Below, piece after piece: positions 1 through 5,024 of a stretch of 7,623 nucleotides of DNA. The notes beneath the pieces are model-generated. The model searched no databases, was not told where the DNA came from, and saw only the letters and a list, made by a program, of their open reading frames with translations. The position numbers and the translations under genes are program-made. The DNA is from an uncultured Lachnospiraceae bacterium (lineage in GTDB: Bacteria > Bacillota > Clostridia > Lachnospirales > Lachnospiraceae). Within the stretch, counting starts at the first letter, position 1, and each line of letters opens with the position of its first letter. The stretch spans positions 1 through 7,623 of the forward strand of contig OMSM01000368.1 in NCBI GenBank assembly GCA_900313745.1, in the 5' to 3' direction.

Positions 1-575
1 CCCGCGGAAGCGATCTTCTCCGCCTCCTCGATTAAGGCTTCCATGGGAACGCTCCGGTAGGGCCCCCGGATGGAGGGGATGACGCAGTAGGTGCAGCGCT
101 TGTCACAGCCCTCCGCGATTTTCAGGTAGGCATAACCCGTATAAGTGGACAGTATCCGCCTCGAGCGGTCCTCGGCGGGCTTATCCAGCGGGGTAAGGGC
201 AATATACCTTTCCGGGGAATTCCCGGAAAGCACGGACTCTACAGCTTCTGTCAGCCTGTCCCCGGCCGTGGTGCCCAGTATGGCATCAACCTCGGGGATC
301 TCCCTTCTGATGTCCTCAGCGAAGCGCTGTGCGAGGCAGCCGACTGCCACAAGGCACTTAAGCGACCCGCCGGTTCTCCGCTCCCCAAGCCTCAGGAGAG
401 TCTCAATGCTCTCTTTCTGTGCATCCTGAATAAAGCAGCAGGTATTGACCACTGCAATATCTGCTGCTTCCTCATCATCCGTTATGGTATATCCGCTGTC
501 CGAAAGCCGTCCGAGCATCTTCTCGGAGTCCACAAGATTTTTGTCGCAGCCCAGTGAAATCAGACAGACCTTCAT
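1..575 (-). CDS. rimO: Ribosomal protein S12 methylthiotransferase RimO, 5' part (truncated by window edge)
   Basis: RimO is a radical-SAM enzyme that adds a methylthio group to a conserved aspartate of ribosomal protein uS12, using two Fe-S clusters. I translated the minus strand from ATG at 575. It gives MKVCLISLGCDKN at the N-terminus, then VNTCCF (residues 43-48) and VGCLAQR (78-84). These carry the three UPF0004-domain cysteines C10, C46 and C80 that bind the auxiliary cluster. The radical-SAM motif EGCDKRCTYCVIPSIRG follows at about 155-171, with C157, C161 and C164. About 191 codons are present. The rest of the radical-SAM barrel and the TRAM domain lie beyond position 1. The start codon overlaps the rpoZ stop as ATGA, which suggests translational coupling. 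The related MiaB tRNA enzyme is the main alternative, but the LGCDKNLVDSE opening and the IPSIRGPYRS wording favour RimO. Confidence 0.93.
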   Translation of the reverse strand, partial: MKVCLISLGCDKNLVDSEKMLGRLSDSGYTITDDEEAADIAVVNTCCFIQDAQKESIETLLRLGERRTGGSLKCLVAVGCLAQRFAEDIRREIPEVDAILGTTAGDRLTEAVESVLSGNSPERYIALTPLDKPAEDRSRRILSTYTGYAYLKIAEGCDKRCTYCVIPSIRGPYRSVPMEALIEEAEKIASA

Positions 576-1018
576 AGATCGTCGCTCTCTTTGTCAAAAT
601 CCGTGGTATCGATGTCGGCAGGGACTTCCGCCGCCTGGCTGTTGTTGTCGTAGCGCTCGGTGAGATTGATCTCCGCCACCGCGTCGGGATCCGCGGCGAT
701 CTCCTCGTCGTCCTGATCAAATTCCACGCCGGTAACGGACACGCCGGTACGGGCGATCGCGAGCTGCGGAGCCTCATCGGTGTCCGTATCCTCGCCGAGA
801 ATCTGGATCCTGTCCTTCCAGAGCTCATCTACCGCGATGGAGAGGGGCTTCTCCTTCTCGTCGGTCTCAACCAGGGGATCCGCCCCGCTGACAAGCTGGC
901 GCGCACGCTTCGCGGCAGCCATGACGATGGAGTAGCGGCTGTTGATCACGGGGGCTTCGCCCTCCTCAACATCCTTGTTGACGACATTCATAAGTTCCAC
1001 ATAATTGGGATGAAGCAT
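572..1018 (-). CDS. rpoZ: DNA-directed RNA polymerase subunit omega with long acidic tail
   Basis: Omega is the small RNA polymerase subunit that chaperones beta' into the core enzyme. Residues 1-75 match the clostridial form: MLHPNYVELM, then NSRYSIVMAAAKRARQL (26-42), the conserved omega core helix, and KPLSIAVDEL (57-66). The start is ATG at 1018, with an AAGGAG ribosome binding site five bases upstream. The product is 148 residues, whereas omegas of related bacteria are commonly about 70-100. The excess is a C-terminal tail from about residue 76 with 24 Asp/Glu and only 3 Arg/Lys, probably disordered. The gene follows gmk after a 102-bp gap with no clear promoter, and its TGA overlaps the rimO start. 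The gmk-rpoZ pairing is widely conserved. Function of the core is confident; the role of the tail is unknown. Confidence 0.93.
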   Translation of the reverse strand: MLHPNYVELMNVVNKDVEEGEAPVINSRYSIVMAAAKRARQLVSGADPLVETDEKEKPLSIAVDELWKDRIQILGEDTDTDEAPQLAIARTGVSVTGVEFDQDDEEIAADPDAVAEINLTERYDNNSQAAEVPADIDTTDFDKESDDL

Positions 1019-1120
1019 AAGTTCTCCTTGTATCCTGTTCCTGCTTGAAACCGATGGTGATCAGTGACCTGTGTAATGCCTGTTCTGCGCGCGGCTCTGA
1101 AACCGCGGCGGATTCTTAGT
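1019..1120. other. gmk-rpoZ intergenic gap
   Basis: This 102-bp gap is the only one inside the yicC-to-rimO unit. Apart from the rpoZ ribosome binding site it holds one weak GC-rich inverted repeat (CGCGG at 1090-1094 and CCGCG at 1103-1107, 8-base loop) without a U-tract on the minus strand, so it is not a convincing terminator. I see no good -35/-10 pair for a separate rpoZ promoter. Confidence 0.5.
1024..1029 (-). promoter_or_regulatory. Ribosome binding site of rpoZ
   Basis: The minus strand reads AAGGAG followed by AACTT and the ATG at 1018, a strong Shine-Dalgarno match at five-base spacing. It fixes the rpoZ start and suggests that omega is translated independently of gmk, unlike the overlapping genes around it. 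Confidence 0.8.
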
Positions 1121-1753
1121 TTACAGCTCCGCGGAGAGATCGGCAAGCTCTCTTCCGATATCCGCGATAAATGATGCCCTTCTCAGGCTCTTCTGCTTCT
1201 CCGCCCCGACTATGCGGTGAAGCTCCTCAACACAGAGATCCAGGTCGTCGTTGATGAGGATGTAATCATAATCTCTCATGAACGGCGCCTCCTCCGCTGC
1301 CCGCCTTATGCGGTTCGCGACAGACGAGGCGTCCTCGGTACCGCGTCCCGTAAGCCTTCTATGGAGTTCCTTCGCCGAGGGGGGAGTGACAAAGACCAGC
1401 ACCGCCTCCTCAAACTTCTCCCGGATCTGGAGGCCGCCCTGGACCTCAATCTCCAGGATCACATCCCGCCCCTCTCCGAGTTTTTCTTCCACATAGGCAC
1501 GGGGAGTGCCGTAATAGTTATCGACGTACCGGGCATGCTCCAGGAGGCCTCCTCTCGAGATCTCCTCCTCGAAGCGCTCCTTTGACACGAAGAAGTAGGC
1601 TTCCCCGTCCTTCTCGCCTTCCCTGGGCGCCCTGGTCGTCATGGAAACCGACAGCGCGTACTGGCTGTATCTGCTCATCAGCTCCTTTACGATGGTTCCC
1701 TTGCCTGATCCGGAAAAACCGGAGAGGACAATCAGGCTTCCTTTATTATTCAT
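1121..1753 (-). CDS. gmk: Guanylate kinase
   Basis: Gmk phosphorylates GMP to GDP with ATP in the cytoplasm and so feeds GTP, dGTP and (p)ppGpp pools. From ATG at 1753 the product is 210 residues, usual for the family. The P-loop is SGFSGSGKGT (11-20, with K18). The GMP-binding region is SMTTRAPREGEKDG (37-50, with R41 and R44), followed by EHARYVDNYYGTP (72-84), LEIEVQGG (100-107) and the lid HRRLTGRGTED (131-141). In-frame ATGs also occur at 1759 and 1765. I chose 1753 because GGTGAT, matching the extended anti-Shine-Dalgarno, sits just upstream of it and because family members start only a few residues before the P-loop strand. The gene overlaps the end of remA by 8 bp with this start, or 20 bp with the longest one. 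Confidence 0.95.
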   Translation of the reverse strand: MNNKGSLIVLSGFSGSGKGTIVKELMSRYSQYALSVSMTTRAPREGEKDGEAYFFVSKERFEEEISRGGLLEHARYVDNYYGTPRAYVEEKLGEGRDVILEIEVQGGLQIREKFEEAVLVFVTPPSAKELHRRLTGRGTEDASSVANRIRRAAEEAPFMRDYDYILINDDLDLCVEELHRIVGAEKQKSLRRASFIADIGRELADLSAEL

Positions 1754-2045
1754 TGTCATCACCATTTATTCCGTCGTCCGCGTTTCTCCGGCGGCTGTCG
1801 TCCGCATCAAAGGTCTGCGCCCTTCCGCGGATTGTCTCCGGCAGCAGCGCCGAGAGTACGATGCGGTTGTCCTCCATGACGAGTACCGCCTTCGTCTTTC
1901 TCCCCTGGGTGGCGTCCACCGCGCGCCCCGCGCTCTTGCTCTCCTGAACAAGGCGCTTGATCGGCGCCGAATCGGGGCTGACCACCGCGATGATCTTTGC
2001 GGCATTGACGATATTGCCGAAACCGATATTGATGAGATTATTCAA
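1746..2045 (-). CDS. remA: RemA-type DNA-binding regulator (DUF370), TTG start
   Basis: RemA of B. subtilis is a ring-forming DNA-binding protein that activates biofilm matrix and osmoprotection genes. Here homology begins at INIGFGNIV and continues through VSPDSAPIKRLVQ (22-34), IDAT-like VDATQGRKTKAVLVM (43-57) and VLSALLPETI (63-72). There is no ATG near the beginning of homology. The best start is TTG at 2045, giving MNNLINIGFG and 99 residues. The nearest upstream in-frame ATGs (2117, 2150) would add an arginine- and serine-rich stretch that is a shadow of yicC. A purine-rich AGGGAG lies 13 bases upstream, which is long spacing. The start overlaps the yicC stop by 8 bp, so coupling is likely. 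Aligned from memory, the B. subtilis DNA-contact residues R18, R50 and R51 are K17, R49 and K50 here. The tail after residue 75 is longer than in B. subtilis (89 residues in total) and acidic. Its regulon in this organism is unknown. Confidence 0.9.
   Translation of the reverse strand: MNNLINIGFGNIVNAAKIIAVVSPDSAPIKRLVQESKSAGRAVDATQGRKTKAVLVMEDNRIVLSALLPETIRGRAQTFDADDSRRRNADDGINGDDNE
1758..1763 (-). promoter_or_regulatory. Ribosome binding site deciding the gmk start
   Basis: The minus strand reads GGTGAT, then GACA, then ATG at 1753. GGTGAT pairs with the 3' end of 16S rRNA (complement of the extended AGGAGGTGATC). It lies inside the two upstream ATG candidates, so it supports the third ATG as the true gmk start. 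It is also within the last codons of remA, so gmk translation is probably coupled to remA. Confidence 0.5.
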
Positions 2046-2922
2046 TATTCTGAATCTGCTCCCTGATTTTTTCGATGACTGTCTTGAGGACGATGCCCTT
2101 GTCGGAGATATCGACATCACCGGACTTCGACAGGATCGTGTTGGCCTCACGGTTCATCTCCTGTGCAAGGAAGTCCAGCCTTCTTCCCACGCCCTCGTCC
2201 GCGCCGGTATTAAGAGCTTCGCGCATCGCTCCGATGTGGCTCTTTAACCTCACCATCTCCTCATCCACGCAGATTTTGTCCGCGTAGATGGTGACTTCCT
2301 GAAGGATTCTGGACTCGTCCAGGGCGGTGTCGCCGAGAAGGTCCTTAACCTTCTGGACCAGTTTTGCCTGATAGCCGGAGATGATCTCCGGCGAGCGGGC
2401 GCCGATGAACCCGACCGCATCCGACATCTCGTCGAGCTTCGCGAGAAGATCCTCCTTCAGGAAATTCCCCTCTCTCGCCCGTTCCTCCGCCATCTTCTCC
2501 AGCGCGCCGTCCACCGTCTTCCGGATCAGTTCCCAGACTGTCTCCTCATCAAGCTCGGTCTCCTCCAGAGTGAAGACCTCCGGAAAGCGTGCAAGCGAAG
2601 ATACACGGATATCGTTGTCAATTCCGAAATCCTCCGCCATTGCGCGGAAGTGGTCCATGTACTCGGCCGCGACGTCGCGGTTGTAGCGGATATTGTTTCC
2701 CGCCGCGGAGAAATCTTCGTAGCTGATGTACAGATCCACCTTGCCTCTTGCAAGATACTTCTTCACCTCGGCCCGGACTGCAGCCTCAAACGCTCCGAAC
2801 TTTCTCGGCATCTTCACCGAAAGATCAAGGTAGCGGTTGTTGACGGAGCGCATCTCCACGGTAACGCGCCGGTTGTTTTCTTCTGTTTCGCAGCGGCCGA
2901 AGCCGGTCATACTTCTGATCAT
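2038..2922 (-). CDS. yicC: YicC/YloC family endoribonuclease
   Basis: YicC-family proteins are endoribonucleases (E. coli YicC, B. subtilis YloC) linked to RNA turnover. From ATG at 2922 the product has 294 residues, typical length. The N-terminal YicC-like domain starts MIRSMTGFGR and includes EMRSVNNRYLDL (23-34) and a GKVDLYI strand (60-66). The C-terminal DUF1732 domain has VDEEMVRLKSHI (219-230) and GRRLDFLAQEMNREANTI (246-263), the most conserved block of the family. A TTG two codons upstream (2928) is an alternative. GGAGGT lies 5 bases before that TTG and 11 before the ATG, so spacing slightly favours TTG while the family N-terminus favours ATG. This is the first gene after the promoter at 2957-2985 and overlaps remA at its 3' end. 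Confidence 0.95.
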   Translation of the reverse strand: MIRSMTGFGRCETEENNRRVTVEMRSVNNRYLDLSVKMPRKFGAFEAAVRAEVKKYLARGKVDLYISYEDFSAAGNNIRYNRDVAAEYMDHFRAMAEDFGIDNDIRVSSLARFPEVFTLEETELDEETVWELIRKTVDGALEKMAEERAREGNFLKEDLLAKLDEMSDAVGFIGARSPEIISGYQAKLVQKVKDLLGDTALDESRILQEVTIYADKICVDEEMVRLKSHIGAMREALNTGADEGVGRRLDFLAQEMNREANTILSKSGDVDISDKGIVLKTVIEKIREQIQNIE

Positions 2923-2933
2923 AAACAATTAAG

Positions 2934-2939
2934 ACCTCC
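2934..2939 (-). promoter_or_regulatory. Ribosome binding site of yicC
   Basis: The minus strand carries GGAGGT, a full core Shine-Dalgarno sequence. It is 11 bases from the ATG at 2922 and 5 bases from a TTG at 2928 in the same frame, so the two starts differ by only two residues and may both be used. Confidence 0.75.
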
Positions 2940-2956
2940 GCCGGATAATCAGATAC

Positions 2957-2985
2957 ATTATAAAGAGGTGCTATTTTTCCGTCAA
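2957..2985 (-). promoter_or_regulatory. Sigma-A type promoter of the yicC-remA-gmk-rpoZ-rimO operon
   Basis: On the minus strand TTGACG (2985-2980) is followed by exactly 17 bases and then TATAAT (2962-2957). This is one base off the sigma-70/sigma-A consensus with ideal spacing. Transcription should begin near 2950, giving a leader of only about 28 bases that contains little besides the GGAGGT ribosome binding site. There is no room for a riboswitch or attenuator. The expected result is strong, largely constitutive expression of the operon. Confidence 0.85.
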
Positions 2986-3056
2986 GCAAGCTAAGCCCGG
3001 GCGGCCATCCTCCGGACTTTCCATAAACACGTCCCCGCTAACATTTGCGCGGACGC

Positions 3057-3085
3057 TTTTCAAAACTTCCGCCAGCGTTTATTCT
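3057..3085 (+). promoter_or_regulatory. Possible promoter of rqcH (weak match)
   Basis: TTTTCA (3057-3062) and TATTCT (3080-3085) are separated by 17 bases and each matches four of six consensus positions. An alternative -10 is TATCAT at 3086-3091. The region is AT-richer than its surroundings and lies 50-75 bp before the rqcH start, as expected for a promoter, but neither hexamer is strong. The rest of the divergent region shows nothing further that I can name. Confidence 0.35.
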
Positions 3086-3107
3086 TATCATTGTTTCATC
3101 CCGGAGC

Positions 3108-3120
3108 CGCTTTTTAAGCG
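3108..3120 (+). promoter_or_regulatory. Small hairpin abutting the rqcH ribosome binding site
   Basis: CGCTT (3108-3112) and AAGCG (3116-3120) form a 5-bp stem with a TTT loop, ending at the first base of the GAGGT ribosome binding site (3120-3124), nine bases before the ATG at 3134. The stem does not bury the site, so any effect on initiation is speculative. Confidence 0.3.
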
Positions 3121-3133
3121 AGGTAGATCTTCT

Positions 3134-4942
3134 ATGGCATTTAACGGAATTACTGTCGCCTGTCTGGTAAACGAACTGAACGGCCGTCTCTCCGGCGGGC
3201 GGATCAGCAAGATCGTCCAGACGGAGAGCGACGAACTGATGATTACGGTGCGCACCGCGGCGGAATCCGGCGGAGGTCAGGCCAGGGTTCTTCTCTCCGC
3301 CGACGCTTCCCTCCCCCTGCTGTACCTTACCGACTCTAACAAGCCCGCTCCCGCGACTGCCCCGGCCTTCTGCATGCTCCTGCGCAAACATATCGGGGCA
3401 GGCAGGATCCTTTCCGTCACCCAGCCGGGCCTGGAGAGGGTCATCCGCTTCCGCATCGAGCACCTGAACGAGATGGGCGATCTCACGGAGCATACCCTGA
3501 TCATCGAGCTCATGGGCAAGCACAGCAACATCATCTTCGTCGACAGCAATGAGCAGATCGTCGACAGCATCCGGCGCGTAAACTCGATGATGAGCTCCGT
3601 GCGCGAGGTTCTGCCCGGCAGGGAATACTTCATCCCTGAGACCAGGTCCCGCATTAATCCCCTGGAGGAGACAAAGGAGGGCTTCATCAGTCTCCTGGAC
3701 AGTCCCGCTCCGCCCGCAAAACTCATCTCCGGCCGATATACGGGATTCGCCTCCGTTACAGGTGAAGAACTCGTCTCCCGCGCGGGCATCGTCCAGGACA
3801 TGTCCGCGTCCGCAATGAGCCGGGAGGAGAAGGATAAGCTGTATTTCGCATTCCGATCTCTTATGGACAGCATTCGGAGAGGCTCCTTCTCACCGGTTCT
3901 CTACCGGAAGAAGGACAGGGAATCCGACCGGATGATACCTTGTGAATTCTCCGCCCTTCCCCTTTCGATCTACAGCCTGAGCGGGTACGAGGAGGTCAGG
4001 TTCAGCTCCATGTCTTCACTGCTGGAGACCTTCTACTCCGAGCGGATGAAGGCCGCCAGGGTGCGCCAGAGGACCGCCGATCTCCGTCACACGGTGTCCA
4101 CCCTCCTCGAGCGCGACGTACACAAGCTTGATCTCCAGGAAAAGCAGCTCGAGGACACCCGCAAGATGGACCGGTTCCGTCTCTGCGGCGAACTGCTCAC
4201 CACCTGGGCTTACCAGATAGAGCCCGGCCTCTCCTCCTGTGAGGTAGACAATTACTATACCGGCGAGAAGATGAAAATGACGCTGGATCCGATGCTCACC
4301 GCATCGGAGAATGCCCAGCGCTACTACGACCGTTATGCCAAGCTGAAGCGCACCGCCAAAGCCCTTGATTCGCTCACCGGAGAGACCAGGGCGGAAATCG
4401 GGCAGCTTAGGTCCGTGCTCGTCGCACTGGATTTCGCAGAGAACGAGAGCGATCTCGCCGAGATCCGGGAGGAGCTCGTCCTCTCCGGCCTTCTTAAGCG
4501 GAGGGGTCTTGCCGACGGCGCATCCGGCGGGAAGAAAGCCGCCAAAGCGCGCATTCCGAAATCCAGGCCGCTTCACTATAAGAGCCGCGACGGCTACGAC
4601 ATTTATGTCGGGAAGAACAACCTGCAGAATGATGAGATTACCTTTAAGCTCGCAGGGAACTCCGACCTCTGGTTTCACGCCAACGACATGCCGGGGTCCC
4701 ATGTCGTGCTCAAGACCCTGGGCAGGCCTCTGGAAGAGCTTCCGGACTCCGTGTTTGAGGACGCAGCCGCGCTTGCCGCGTACTACTCCTCCGGCAGGGC
4801 ACAGGGTAAGGTGGAAATCGACTATCTCTTCCGCCGCGACGTAAAAAAACCCGGCGGAGCAAAACCGGGCTTTGTCGTCTACTACACCAATTATTCGATT
4901 CTTGCATCCACGGATATTTCCGGGCTTACCCTGCTTCCTTAG
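3134..4942 (+). CDS. rqcH: RqcH, NFACT-family ribosome-associated quality control factor
   Basis: RqcH (homologue of yeast Rqc2 and human NEMF, formerly annotated fibronectin-binding protein FbpA) binds the 50S subunit carrying a stalled peptidyl-tRNA and, with alanyl-tRNA, adds an alanine tail that marks the chain for degradation. The product is 602 residues, slightly longer than the B. subtilis protein. The NFACT-N domain starts MAFNGITVACLVNEL and includes FCMLLRKHI (79-87) and LIIELMGKHSNIIFVD (122-137). A coiled-coil middle region spans about 295-450. The NFACT-R RNA-binding domain follows at about 478-595, with DGYDIYVGKNN (486-496), DLWFHANDMPGSHVVLK (511-527) and YYTNYSI (583-589). 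The Asp-Arg motif needed in homologues appears as E101-R102. GAGGT at 3120-3124 sets the start. The gene is divergent from yicC, echoing yloA near yloC in B. subtilis. Confidence 0.95.
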   Translation: MAFNGITVACLVNELNGRLSGGRISKIVQTESDELMITVRTAAESGGGQARVLLSADASLPLLYLTDSNKPAPATAPAFCMLLRKHIGAGRILSVTQPGLERVIRFRIEHLNEMGDLTEHTLIIELMGKHSNIIFVDSNEQIVDSIRRVNSMMSSVREVLPGREYFIPETRSRINPLEETKEGFISLLDSPAPPAKLISGRYTGFASVTGEELVSRAGIVQDMSASAMSREEKDKLYFAFRSLMDSIRRGSFSPVLYRKKDRESDRMIPCEFSALPLSIYSLSGYEEVRFSSMSSLLETFYSERMKAARVRQRTADLRHTVSTLLERDVHKLDLQEKQLEDTRKMDRFRLCGELLTTWAYQIEPGLSSCEVDNYYTGEKMKMTLDPMLTASENAQRYYDRYAKLKRTAKALDSLTGETRAEIGQLRSVLVALDFAENESDLAEIREELVLSGLLKRRGLADGASGGKKAAKARIPKSRPLHYKSRDGYDIYVGKNNLQNDEITFKLAGNSDLWFHANDMPGSHVVLKTLGRPLEELPDSVFEDAAALAAYYSSGRAQGKVEIDYLFRRDVKKPGGAKPGFVVYYTNYSILASTDISGLTLLP

Positions 4943-4963
4943 GCAGTACGTGGATTTCTTAAT

Positions 4964-5020
4964 CCGCGCGGCAGCTTTCCGGCCAGAGCCGGGATTCTGC
5001 CGCGCGGCTTTTCTGTTCTT
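4964..5020 (+). terminator. Rho-independent terminator after rqcH
   Basis: CCGCGCGGCAG (4964-4974) pairs perfectly over 11 bp with CTGCCGCGCGG (4997-5007). Inside, CCGGC (4979-4983) pairs with GCCGG (4988-4992) around a CAGA tetraloop, forming a stacked two-part stem. The plus strand continues CTTTTCTGTTCTT (5008-5020), nine T in thirteen. On the minus strand the hairpin is followed by only a weak A/T mix, so it should terminate rqcH well. It may also slow convergent transcripts from the flippase gene, whose stop is at 5025. Confidence 0.88.
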
Positions 5021-5024
5021 CCCG

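Noticed and set aside
434..439. Double cysteine NTCCF in RimO where NTCGF is often seen
   Set aside because: C46, the cluster ligand, is intact. As far as I recall, the extra cysteine is common in clostridial RimO, so it is not notable.
475..828. Minus-strand frame of 117 codons spanning the rpoZ/rimO junction
   Set aside because: An Arg/Ser/Thr-rich shadow frame of rpoZ and rimO; both real genes are well supported in other frames.
1090..1107. GC-rich inverted repeat downstream of gmk as a possible terminator or attenuator
   Set aside because: The stem is only 5 bp with an 8-base loop, and no U-tract follows on the minus strand.
2954..3133. Possible riboswitch or T-box leader upstream of rqcH or yicC
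   Set aside because: The yicC leader is only about 28 bases. The rqcH side shows just one 5-bp hairpin, with no recognisable conserved RNA motif or terminator/antiterminator pair.
3038..3523. Minus-strand open frame of 161 codons overlapping the start of rqcH and the divergent region
   Set aside because: Most of it is antisense to the NFACT-N domain, and the part in the intergenic region has no family resemblance.
4016..4702. Open frame of 228 codons on the minus strand opposite rqcH
   Set aside because: It lies entirely within the confidently identified rqcH gene, shows no recognisable domain, and is the kind of antisense open frame that GC-rich codon use produces.
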